Source: Bacillota bacterium (GTDB lineage: Bacteria; Bacillota; Clostridia; Acetivibrionales; DSM-1351). From it: a DNA stretch of 19,876 nt. Positions 7,777 to 16,354 of this stretch are shown piece after piece. The stretch covers positions 1 through 19,876 of the forward strand of contig JAEZIV010000469.1 in assembly GCA_023436515.1 (NCBI GenBank), read 5' to 3'. A program made the position numbers and the translations under genes. Each line of letters opens with the position of its first letter. Position 1 is the stretch's first letter. The notes beneath the pieces were generated by a model, which worked only from the letters and a program-made list of their open reading frames with translations, searched no databases and was not told the origin of the DNA.

Positions 7777-10554
7777 TCACATTGTTTTTCTCCATGAATT
7801 TGCCGTGATTAGTAGCACTATTAGGACAGATACTATGCTAACTATTATCCCTACATTAAGCCAAGGCGCTACATACACAAGTTTTATATTATGATATCCT
7901 TTATCTAAAAACAATCCAGAGAAACCCATATTCACTTCTAATAAACTAACTTGTTGATTATCAACATAAGCACTCCATCCTTTGTCATAAGGAATAGGAA
8001 TAAACATTAACTTATTCTTAGAGAGATTAATATTACCTTCAACAATAGAATCAGAAAATGAAGTTAGATTCAACGACTCAGCAGATAGATCTGAAATAAT
8101 TCTTTTATATTCATTCATATCTTGATATAAAATTTCAAAGTTCTCAATACTAATATACATATCTGGATTAGTCCCTAAGTCAATTCTGATCACAGAAGGG
8201 GATACATTGCCAATAAAAATGTCATACTCCTCCTCAGACTGTTCAAAATTAAAAACTTTACTTTTTGCTTCAGTAAAAACATTGTCTTTATCTGCCCAAA
8301 AAATCTGACCCACTCCTGGAGTTGATGATGTAATTTTAAATTTAACTTTCATTACACCTCCAGATATTTTTTGAGTAAGTGGAATAGTAATCATTGGATC
8401 ATTTGTTGTAGATTTATATTCAAATCTTTCAGATAAGCCACCAGAAATCTCCTCAATATTTTTATAAGTTATTATCTCTGCATCAAAATTTACAGGTTTA
8501 TAGTCAGCATTTGGTATACTTTGGTTATGTAATTCACTAATATTACCAAAATCATCTGGAATTTTTGATTCATCTTCAATAACAAATGCAGATAGTAATG
8601 TCATATTCGCAGAATACTCCTGTAACTTATCAAAATCTTTCTTTTCCATATATTTACTATAAGTAAAACCAAAAGGAAGAACATAATTATTTTTAAACAA
8701 GTACACATTGCCAAATTGTTTCACAAAGCTAAACCCGATTGGACAGTCAGTCTCACTAAGTCCTATATAGTATTTCACTCCGAGTAGACTCTCAAGATAT
8801 GGTCTTCCATTTAATCCATAGATATAATTTGTAGACCTATTAGAGAAATCCATTGTCTTAGTCTCTTGTAAAAACTTGATATAGGAAGGATGGTTTAGGG
8901 AATTATAAGACGTGGTTCCTCTATAATCTTGAAATAGTGGATCATTTAAAAATCTTGAAAAATAAGACTTATCAATTCTATAAAAACTTTTATCATTTTC
9001 TTTTATATAGTTTACAACATCATTACTATAATCGAGGTACCCATGCTTGTTTTCTACATAATCAGGACTAACCGTCAACCGAGATAAATTTACACTAAAA
9101 TAATTTAGGACTACCATTTCTAAACATAACATCATGCAAAGTGTTATTAATTGCCGTTTGCCAAATGGATTGTTGCCATACTTTAAAAAGTAGATAAACC
9201 AGAAACATAAAAAGCACACTACTGCAAATATTGGAAATATAGAGCCCACGGCCTCATAAAGTTTTGTGTCTAAATTTAGATGCATCATTGCTAAGTTTTT
9301 GCAACCAATAATTACTAATATAAACATTAATCCCAAAAAGGTTGATATAAATAATGGTTTACTAAATATTTTCGTAGAAACAACATCATTCAATATTTGG
9401 GCACAAAGGATTAACCCATACACTATAATAATAAAGGTCCATCTAAACTTGTAATGACTAAAAAAGTTCATAAAATATACCCCAAAAGGGAATATTAAAA
9501 TAGATATCAAGATTACTCCTGATATAATGTAGGAAATTTTTTTACGTCTATTAGCTAGTTTAAATATTTGTGGAATCAAAAGTAAAACAATAAGTCCACT
9601 ATACAGTTGAGGTGCTTCATAATAGTTATAAAAGCCCTTAAAATTAAATGCCATGCCTATCATATCATTTGAAAAAATTCTTGATGCCATAGTAAGATAT
9701 TCAAGAGGTGAAGCAGTACTAAGTAAAGACATTCCAGTAAAACTACTGGATACACGAGGATTTGAAAGAGCAATATAAACAGTAGGTGCAATTAATACCA
9801 TAAATAAGCCTACTCCTAGTAAATAAGCTCCTGATACCCTCAAGAATAGTTTTGAAGTCTTTTTAAAGTTAAACTTCTCCACAGCAAAATATCTAGTGAT
9901 GGCATATATGAATAGGAAAATAGAAAGCATATAGAAAAAATAGTATGAATATACTGCTGTTAACCCTATAGATACAGTAAACATAAGCCATTTATTCTGG
10001 CACACAAGCCTCTCATAACTCCAAAGTACAAGGGGAATTAAAATAAACAATAATGCAAAATGATAATGTTGTCCCCATAATACTATGTATCCATTAAAAG
10101 TATACATTAGCGATGTGATAAAAGAAGCTTTTGACGAAATACCAATATATTTAAGATAAAAGAAGAACAAAAGTCCAGAACATATCATTTTTAGAATAAC
10201 AATATATGGAAGAAAATACACTAAAGTCTCCTTCGTTGAAAATAAAAGAAAAATGTTAAATGGGTCAAAAAGTAATGTTGCAAGTGATAATACACTTGTA
10301 CCTACACCAATATTAAAGCTCCACAAACCATTTCCTTCTCTAATCCAATCCATTAAATAAGTGTATACAGGCCAATAGCAGTCGAAAGTATCGCTTCCTA
10401 TGTCATTAAAAACATAAAGCTTAGAGAATGTTAAATATGGATAATATAGTACAAGCGAAACACAAATAATAGCTCCAAATAGGAGTATAACGTATTTATC
10501 TATTCTTTCATTGGCTAAAAATCGCTCTTTAACTTCTTTCATTTTTGTTAGCAT
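7777..10554 (-). CDS. YfhO-family GT-C membrane glycosyltransferase with C-terminal beta-sandwich modules
   Basis: A polytopic membrane protein of 925 residues. Residues of about 20-485 hold some 12 hydrophobic helices. The first outside loop contains FNDIGSDTFDCYWP (49-62), the acidic loop expected in GT-C enzymes, which take a lipid-phosphate sugar on the outer face. Residues of about 490-730 are a soluble region. Residues 733-810 form a small beta module containing QIFWADKDNVFTEA and VIRIDLGTNP. Residues 840-900 carry the typical YfhO tail with PYDKGWSAYVDNQQV, then a last helix and a basic end. YfhO relatives glycosylate teichoic acids outside the cell (B. subtilis, Listeria GtlB). The GtrB-like enzyme in this cassette could supply its lipid donor. 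Its acceptor is unknown; a branch sugar on the exported glycan is a reasonable guess. Confidence 0.88.
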   Translation of the reverse strand: MLTKMKEVKERFLANERIDKYVILLFGAIICVSLVLYYPYLTFSKLYVFNDIGSDTFDCYWPVYTYLMDWIREGNGLWSFNIGVGTSVLSLATLLFDPFNIFLLFSTKETLVYFLPYIVILKMICSGLLFFFYLKYIGISSKASFITSLMYTFNGYIVLWGQHYHFALLFILIPLVLWSYERLVCQNKWLMFTVSIGLTAVYSYYFFYMLSIFLFIYAITRYFAVEKFNFKKTSKLFLRVSGAYLLGVGLFMVLIAPTVYIALSNPRVSSSFTGMSLLSTASPLEYLTMASRIFSNDMIGMAFNFKGFYNYYEAPQLYSGLIVLLLIPQIFKLANRRKKISYIISGVILISILIFPFGVYFMNFFSHYKFRWTFIIIVYGLILCAQILNDVVSTKIFSKPLFISTFLGLMFILVIIGCKNLAMMHLNLDTKLYEAVGSIFPIFAVVCFLCFWFIYFLKYGNNPFGKRQLITLCMMLCLEMVVLNYFSVNLSRLTVSPDYVENKHGYLDYSNDVVNYIKENDKSFYRIDKSYFSRFLNDPLFQDYRGTTSYNSLNHPSYIKFLQETKTMDFSNRSTNYIYGLNGRPYLESLLGVKYYIGLSETDCPIGFSFVKQFGNVYLFKNNYVLPFGFTYSKYMEKKDFDKLQEYSANMTLLSAFVIEDESKIPDDFGNISELHNQSIPNADYKPVNFDAEIITYKNIEEISGGLSERFEYKSTTNDPMITIPLTQKISGGVMKVKFKITSSTPGVGQIFWADKDNVFTEAKSKVFNFEQSEEEYDIFIGNVSPSVIRIDLGTNPDMYISIENFEILYQDMNEYKRIISDLSAESLNLTSFSDSIVEGNINLSKNKLMFIPIPYDKGWSAYVDNQQVSLLEVNMGFSGLFLDKGYHNIKLVYVAPWLNVGIIVSIVSVLIVLLITANSWRKTM

Positions 10555-10584
10555 TTCAATAGTCCTATCTTAATATTTATCTCT

Positions 10585-12291
10585 CTAAATTCTAAATGAA
10601 TAATTATCAGAATCAAGTGTTAAGTTTGGATTATAAAACTTATCGCCTTTTTGTATTTCGTTTTTCCAAATACTTGTAAACCGCTTTTCATCATTGTTCT
10701 CATCGTTTATAGTGCAGTTGTTGCTTACTGACATACGATTTTTTTCAATGTGATGATATAGCTCTGCATAAGGAGTAAATATTATCTTGTAATCCTTCTC
10801 TGAAGCTCTAAGACAAAAATCCACATCAAAATAAGCTCCTTTATATCCTTCATGAAAACCGTTACACTTATCAAATACATCACGTTTTACCATCATACAC
10901 GCACCAGACACAGCTGATATATTTTGAGATGCATACATACGACACATGTATCCAGTATGATCACTAGGAAAGTTTCGATGTCCACAACCAGCTGAACCGA
11001 AAAGACCCACTACTATTCCCGCATGACTTATCGTTTTGTCTGGATAATATAGTTTACTACCAACTATCCCTATATCTTCTCTTTGTGCAAACATAAGCAT
11101 TTCCTCAATCCAGCCTTTTTCCATTACCTCAGTATCACTGCTTAGGAATATGATATAATTGCCCTTAGCTAGTTCCATACCTTTATTATATGTTGTAGGA
11201 CAAGCTATTCCAGGAACCGTGTGCACCTCATAATTCTTATACTCCGTCTTTTCATATATAGACTTAATACATCTACCGTTTGTATTATCGTTTCCGGCAA
11301 TTATTAATGATACTAAAGGATTATCTTTTATTTTGTAGCTTACTCTATATATTCCTCGAGCCGGTGAATCATTAACAACCCCTTCTAGACCTGACCTTAC
11401 TAGGTGTTCACTAAGTGCCAACTTTGCTCTATCAAGAATAGCAGGTTTTAATGTAATATCAGTAGCAGTCGATGTAGAGTGGCTTCGCCAATAGTACAGT
11501 ATTTTAGGAATATGTACTACTTTTTCCGCATTCTCTAGTAATCGAAAATAAATGTCATAATCTTGACTACAATCAAAATCGGTTCTAAAATCTCCAGCTT
11601 TTTTAAGCAAATTATTGCTAAAAGCAACAAAGTGAGAAATATAATTATAGCTTCTAAGTGTATCCATACCAAAATCAGGTTTATAATAAATAAGAATTGG
11701 CTTTTCAGGAGACTCCTCAAAAACACACTCATCTGTATAAATAAAGTCGGCTCCTTCATTTTCCGCTGCACACATTACTTCTGCAAGAGCATCTGGGGCA
11801 AGTAAATCATCATGATCAAGTAATCCAATATAATCTCCCTCAGCCATCTTTAGGCAGTAATTGGTGTTTGCTGAAATCCCATAATTATCTTCTAACTTTT
11901 TATAGGATATTCTATTGTCCTTATTTGCATATCCCATAACTACTTCTTCAACATATGCGAAATCTGCTGTACTTCCGTCAGTCATACATAGTTGCCAATT
12001 TGAATAAGTCTGTCCTATAACAGACTCGATCATTTCTATTAACAATCCCTTTGGTGTATTGTATAATGGTACTACTATACTTACTTTAAACCTGTTGCTT
12101 ATAAAAATAGGCTTTAAAGAATTCTTTTGAGACATTGCAATTGCTTTCATTTTATGTCTAACTGAAATATATTCTTTTACCCTGTAAATAGCCTTTGTAA
12201 ATCCATTTGCTTTATAGAATCTTAAAAATTTTTGTACTAGCATATAATTTTTCTTCAATAAATTTCTGGTAATCTGAAAAATTTTTTTCAT
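10585..12291 (-). CDS. Two-domain GT2 glycosyltransferase
   Basis: A 568-residue protein with two GT2 catalytic domains in tandem behind a basic, helical N-terminus (1-60). Domain 1 (about 68-300) has VSIVVPLYNTP at 70-80, CMTDGST at 102-108, the metal motif LDHDD at 158-162, and CSQDYDIYFR at 241-250. Domain 2 (about 325-520) has PLVSLIIAG, the FLSSDTEV metal loop at 382-389, SGACMMVKRDVF at 462-473 and FDVDFCLRA at 488-496. By analogy with tandem rhamnosyltransferases such as the C-terminal part of WsaE, it may add two successive residues of a repeat unit. Substrates are not readable. It follows the preceding gene after only 14 bases, so the two are probably co-translated. Confidence 0.9.
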   Translation of the reverse strand: MKKIFQITRNLLKKNYMLVQKFLRFYKANGFTKAIYRVKEYISVRHKMKAIAMSQKNSLKPIFISNRFKVSIVVPLYNTPKGLLIEMIESVIGQTYSNWQLCMTDGSTADFAYVEEVVMGYANKDNRISYKKLEDNYGISANTNYCLKMAEGDYIGLLDHDDLLAPDALAEVMCAAENEGADFIYTDECVFEESPEKPILIYYKPDFGMDTLRSYNYISHFVAFSNNLLKKAGDFRTDFDCSQDYDIYFRLLENAEKVVHIPKILYYWRSHSTSTATDITLKPAILDRAKLALSEHLVRSGLEGVVNDSPARGIYRVSYKIKDNPLVSLIIAGNDNTNGRCIKSIYEKTEYKNYEVHTVPGIACPTTYNKGMELAKGNYIIFLSSDTEVMEKGWIEEMLMFAQREDIGIVGSKLYYPDKTISHAGIVVGLFGSAGCGHRNFPSDHTGYMCRMYASQNISAVSGACMMVKRDVFDKCNGFHEGYKGAYFDVDFCLRASEKDYKIIFTPYAELYHHIEKNRMSVSNNCTINDENNDEKRFTSIWKNEIQKGDKFYNPNLTLDSDNYSFRI

Positions 12292-12305
12292 TAATATACC
12301 CCAAT

Positions 12306-13910
12306 TTAACGTATTAAACGTTTAGCTATTTTCTTAACTAAAACCCTTCTCCTTGTTCCAAATGGAAGTATTTTATTAATACCTTTTATTAATTTAGTAT
12401 TTATATTATCAGTTCCTTTTGAAATCGTTACAGAACTTGCAAAACTATTATACCATGTAGGGAAAATATATTCTGTAAAAAGCCCTCTTAACTGTACAGG
12501 TAAAGCTCCATTATATGTATCTAGTATACGTTTATGGCTTTTATACATATTAGCAGTGTGAACCATACTATCATTTGTCACACGATACATGTACAATACT
12601 TTTGGAATTACATCCTGTTTATATCCTCCTAGTGCAAGTTTTACAAGCAACTGCCAGTCTTCATACGATAGTCTATCCGTTGTAAAACCACCGATCTTGT
12701 CGAATACACTCTTTTTAATAATAAAGTTTGCATCCCCATAACAGTTCTCAAATATTCCAACATCAACTGCCGGGCCTACAGGAGAGAATACCTCCTTATT
12801 TGTACTCGTGCTATTAGGCATACCCTTGCCAACAAATACTTCATTATGGCAAGTCAAGCAGTCCATTCCAGACCACTCCATTGCAGAAACCATACTTTCT
12901 ATCATATCTGGATTGGCAATATTATCTGAGTCCATAAACACAATATACTCTCCAGATGCATAACTAGCAGCTACATTTCTTGTCTTTCCTAAATACTCAT
13001 TTTCCTTGCTAATAAAAATAAAATCTTCTTTTCCATATTTCTCTTTTAAATTTTCAAAAACTTGATTAGAATATGGTTCAGTACTTCCATCATTGACAAC
13101 GATAACTTCAAAATTGCTATATTTATTAGCCACTAACGACTCAACAGCAGCTGTAAGATAATGTCCATGATTATAATATGCCATGCAAACAGAAACTTTT
13201 GGGTAAGCTCTCTTTTCCCTATGTCCTTGAACATATTCCTTAGAGAACATTTCAATCCATTTTCTTTCAACCTCAGCATGCTGATTCTGTATGTTAATAT
13301 CTTCACTAACTGATAAATATGGAATTATTTCTTTCCGTCCATCAAAATTAAAATTTTTTGTACTACACCAATCGTATATTTCTGTAGACGGACTAATTAT
13401 TATATCTGCATGCTCGCAGCAATATTTTTCCATATAATTTAATCGTAAACTTGCAAGACTTCCATCACTCCACTGCTGCGTATTCTCTCTATACCACATG
13501 TTTGTACCATACAAGTTAACAATTATATTGCAATTAGCAAACTGTCCCATTGTTCTTTTTGCTTGAATAGTATGAAATCCACTAGCTCCACTATCAAGAA
13601 AGTATATAAAATTAAATTCTGAACTTTCCAGCCATTTATATACCTTATATGATGTCATTATTGATGTTTCTTTAGGAAAAACCTCTTCATTATAATTTTT
13701 TTCACTCAGATGCGTAACTTTAATTCTCTTGTCAATACATAATTGCATCATATTTGATTTTTCTTTTGTCCAATCACCACCAGCAAGCAAAATTGTGATT
13801 ATATGTCCCTTTTTTTCTAATGCACATGAAAGATTATATATCCATTTACCAGCACCCTCGCATGTATCCAAATCCCCATAATTATATGTCACGAGACATA
13901 TCTTTGCCAT
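12306..13910 (-). CDS. Hybrid glycosyltransferase: GT-B-type N-terminal half joined to a GT2 (GT-A) domain
   Basis: Residue numbers here use the GTG frame; subtract four for the chosen ATG. Residues 5-215 look like the N-terminal Rossmann half of a GT4 (GT-B) enzyme: MAKICLVTYNYGD, then GAGKWIYNLSCALEKKGH, IVNLYGTNMW at 134-143 and ADIIISPSTEIYDWC at 172-186. The expected GT-B C-terminal donor-binding half, with its E-x7-E motif, is missing. Instead residues 241-460 form a GT2 domain with VSVCMAYYNHG, VVNDGST at 275-281, MDSDN at 330-334 and SYEDWQLLVKLA at 419-430. The start is the ATG at 13908-13910, one base after the previous stop; the GTG four codons earlier overlaps that gene and abuts the AAAGAG ribosome site. 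Its sugar is unknown. Confidence 0.85.
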   Translation of the reverse strand: MAKICLVTYNYGDLDTCEGAGKWIYNLSCALEKKGHIITILLAGGDWTKEKSNMMQLCIDKRIKVTHLSEKNYNEEVFPKETSIMTSYKVYKWLESSEFNFIYFLDSGASGFHTIQAKRTMGQFANCNIIVNLYGTNMWYRENTQQWSDGSLASLRLNYMEKYCCEHADIIISPSTEIYDWCSTKNFNFDGRKEIIPYLSVSEDINIQNQHAEVERKWIEMFSKEYVQGHREKRAYPKVSVCMAYYNHGHYLTAAVESLVANKYSNFEVIVVNDGSTEPYSNQVFENLKEKYGKEDFIFISKENEYLGKTRNVAASYASGEYIVFMDSDNIANPDMIESMVSAMEWSGMDCLTCHNEVFVGKGMPNSTSTNKEVFSPVGPAVDVGIFENCYGDANFIIKKSVFDKIGGFTTDRLSYEDWQLLVKLALGGYKQDVIPKVLYMYRVTNDSMVHTANMYKSHKRILDTYNGALPVQLRGLFTEYIFPTWYNSFASSVTISKGTDNINTKLIKGINKILPFGTRRRVLVKKIAKRLIR

Positions 13911-13911
13911 A

Positions 13912-15876
13912 CTATTTATCACTCTTTCTTTTCATATATTTTTTCAGCCAGCGTTTAATCGATTTTTTCACATGTAGCTCTTCTTCAAGGAATGCAATAT
14001 GTTTTTCTTTTTCAAAATTTTCTCTTTCTTTATGTTCTAAAAGTTCTTTATTCAATTTCAACTCTTCGCTAACATACTTTATATATTCATCCTTCTCGTT
14101 AATTTCCTTTTCTTTTCTCTCTAATAGTTCTGCCTGTAAGATTTTCTCCCCATTGATATACTTTATATACTCATCCTTCTCGTTAACTTCCTTTTCTTTT
14201 CTCTCTAATAGTTCTGCCTGTAAGATTTTCTCCCCATTGATATACTTTATATACTCATCCTTCTCATAAATTTCCCTTTCTTTTTCTGAAATAAAGTCAG
14301 TCTTGCGATTGAGAATATTTTCAATATTATACCACTCTGAGTAAGAATAGTTATTTAAAAAGTCTGTCACATAACTTTCTGTTATTGAACTGAGAAACTC
14401 TTTTTCTCTCTGATCATATTTAGGTATATCTTCCTTACCGATACCCATAAGTTCATAGGCACCTTCAATCCCTAAATAATCATTTATAAAAGAATTGTTT
14501 TGATAAAGATACCTAATTGCTCTATATATCACAAATTCCGGGCAAACATTTTCATCCACCCATTCTTGGTCAAAAGCTAATAATTTGCCCTCATAATAAA
14601 AGCAGTTTGAAAAAATTAAGTCAATAAAAACCTTACTTTTCGGCATAAATTCAAATATCATGTTACGATAAAATTGAAAAATATCATTAATCTTACTAAT
14701 GTCCCTCTCTTTTATCAATCTTAACAAAACCTCTTCAAGTGTATCATAATGGCAAAACTCTGAATTTACACTTTCTTCATAAAAAACTTCATTAATAGTA
14801 TCTATTTGAGCTTGTTTCAGTAAGGTATTGTTTTTACATATCTTCTCTAAATGTAAAATGCTATCTCTCGACCAAGCTCGCTTAATTACACCACCATCAT
14901 TGTATATTACTGTATATTGTCTATATTCTGATTTTCTTTCGTTTGTAAAAGTAGCAAAATTAACTTTTCTATCATTTATTAATTGAGCTCTACCACAATC
15001 AATGAAAAAAGAATTTGCAAAAAAGCTTGTCACTTTATTCCTTGTTATTGCATCAGAAACACAGTTTTCATCAATAGTCAATATAGGACTATCATAATAC
15101 AAACTTCCTTTATTCCATATTCTATTATAGGCTTTCGTATAACCGTCTGCCACAATACAGGAAGGTAGTTTATAATCAGGTGCAGGATAATAAAACTCAA
15201 TATTTCCGAATCCCAAATCATTAAGCATTTCTTCAAGTGCAGCTTTATCAAATGTTTTAGCTTTAGAATTAGGACTATATCCATTTATTCCTTCAAAAGG
15301 CTTACCAGTATGATCTTCCATTGCTCCACACCAATACTTAAGCCCGAAACGGTTTTCTATTGCTATAAGAAGACGCCCATCCGGTTTTAATAGCTTAGAT
15401 ATATTTTGCAAAAAATCTCTATAGGGATTTTCACCTTCCGTGAAAGAACAAGCATATTCCAAAACTCCGATCAATGTAATATAATCAAATTTTTTCTCAA
15501 GTTTTATCTCATTTAAATTACCAATATATATGTCCAAATTATCTCGATGCCCGTGGCGCAGTCTAATAGCTTCTCCTCTGCGTTTAGACAACTCAATAGC
15601 TGTAACATGGGTACATTTATCGCACAATACTCCAGTGAGTGCTCCCATACCAGCTCCTATTTCAAGAACAGATGCATTATTTTTGAATGGATACCATCTT
15701 AGCATGTTTTCTCTAATAGGTGATAAATGATAAATAACTGGCCAACGGCTATCTTCCTTGAGTATATCCTCCACATCATCATTTCTTTTTAAATACTCTA
15801 AGATTTCAGTTTCAATTTGTCCATCACTATAACCATCATTACCATTATAGAAGTCTAATATAAATTTTGCACTCAA
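13912..15876 (-). CDS. WbdD-like chain terminator: methyltransferase, kinase-like domain and coiled-coil ruler
   Basis: A 654-residue protein in three parts. Residues of about 45-235 are a class I SAM methyltransferase (LEIGAGMGALTG at 71-82, TAIELS at 92-97, LIGVLEYACS at 135-144). Residues of about 290-460 look kinase-like: FIDLIFSN at 417-424 has the D-x4-N spacing of an APH/protein-kinase catalytic loop (D419, N424), followed by FDQEW with D436 as a candidate metal-binding aspartate. Residues 530-649 are a highly charged coiled coil of four 28-residue repeats, ending in a basic tail suited to membrane contact. This is the layout of E. coli O9a WbdD, which caps the chain by phosphorylation and methylation and sets its length with its coiled coil. 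The start is TTG, with AGAGGTG seven bases upstream. It lies directly after wzm and the broken wzt. The kinase call is motif-based only. Confidence 0.78.
   Translation of the reverse strand: MSAKFILDFYNGNDGYSDGQIETEILEYLKRNDDVEDILKEDSRWPVIYHLSPIRENMLRWYPFKNNASVLEIGAGMGALTGVLCDKCTHVTAIELSKRRGEAIRLRHGHRDNLDIYIGNLNEIKLEKKFDYITLIGVLEYACSFTEGENPYRDFLQNISKLLKPDGRLLIAIENRFGLKYWCGAMEDHTGKPFEGINGYSPNSKAKTFDKAALEEMLNDLGFGNIEFYYPAPDYKLPSCIVADGYTKAYNRIWNKGSLYYDSPILTIDENCVSDAITRNKVTSFFANSFFIDCGRAQLINDRKVNFATFTNERKSEYRQYTVIYNDGGVIKRAWSRDSILHLEKICKNNTLLKQAQIDTINEVFYEESVNSEFCHYDTLEEVLLRLIKERDISKINDIFQFYRNMIFEFMPKSKVFIDLIFSNCFYYEGKLLAFDQEWVDENVCPEFVIYRAIRYLYQNNSFINDYLGIEGAYELMGIGKEDIPKYDQREKEFLSSITESYVTDFLNNYSYSEWYNIENILNRKTDFISEKEREIYEKDEYIKYINGEKILQAELLERKEKEVNEKDEYIKYINGEKILQAELLERKEKEINEKDEYIKYVSEELKLNKELLEHKERENFEKEKHIAFLEEELHVKKSIKRWLKKYMKRKSDK
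14017..14268 (-). repeat. 84-bp tandem repeat encoding the coiled coil
   Basis: Three consecutive 84-bp units occupy 14017-14100, 14101-14184 and 14185-14268. The last two differ at only about three positions; the first is clearly diverged. At protein level the 28-residue period spans four units starting at residues 538, 566, 594 and 622, the fourth weak. Twenty-eight residues is exactly four heptads, so adding or losing a unit would keep both reading frame and coiled-coil register. Confidence 0.95.
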
Positions 15877-15964
15877 TCAAAAACACCTCTTAATTTCTCT
15901 CTATACCTATAATATTTTTATAACATCTAAATTCAAATTCATGTCAAACAATCCAACTGTTTGC

Positions 15965-16208
15965 TTATTTTTTAAAGCATTTAAGCTGAAAAAATACATC
16001 ACCTACACTTAATGCCTCATCAACTATCAAAATACCAGTATTTACCTTAATCGCTAAAGCAAACGCCATTTTAGCAAACATGCCACTTGAGTACAGTTTT
16101 ACAGGTTGATGAAGAAGGATTAATTGATTCCTTTAATCTATCAACGGATTTATCATATAATTTATAAACTTTTGTCAAATTATTCACTTGTATTGGTATA
16201 TCCTTCAT
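15965..16208 (-). pseudogene. wzt: Broken second wzt (internal deletion, frameshift, truncated 3' end)
   Basis: Right after wzm, the start MKDIPIQVNNLTKVYKLYD is nearly identical to the intact Wzt for about 31 codons. It then jumps out of frame to a segment equivalent to residues 142-189 of the intact protein: [26 protein letters not shown], then CFKK and a stop. Walker A and everything between is deleted, and the C-terminal half is gone. The second segment is only about 70% identical to the intact protein, much less than the first, so the two parts have different histories. The 416-bp gap 15877-16292 holds only this remnant and part of the direct repeat. Confidence 0.92.
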
Positions 16209-16354
16209 TATTTATTCTTCTCCTATCACGTGAGCGAGTAAAAATCAATACTTATTGCTGGGAGAATTCTCTTATACAAATATTTTCTTATATTACAACA
16301 CATCTGCAAAATGCGGTCTTAATCTCTTAAATAAAAGTATTCCTGCAAAAAATA
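16115..16354 (-). repeat. Long direct repeat, copy B
   Basis: Partner of 1562-1801, same orientation, about 95% identical and ungapped. Here it joins the 3' end of the intact wzm to the 5' end of the broken wzt, with the shared TCACGTGA palindrome at 16226-16233. Its left limit coincides with the deletion joint inside the broken wzt. Confidence 0.95.

Noticed and set aside
13911..13922. GTG start adding four residues to the hybrid glycosyltransferase
   Set aside because: The GTG overlaps the end of the previous gene and abuts the purine-rich ribosome site; the ATG one base after the stop is better placed.
14017..14268. Regular repeats considered as a CRISPR array
   Set aside because: The 84-bp units are contiguous with no spacers and keep an open coding frame encoding heptads.
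13820..14269. A 149-codon plus-strand open frame with internal repeats
   Set aside because: It is the complement of the coiled-coil repeat region; its repetition only mirrors the 84-bp units and it has no recognisable protein character.
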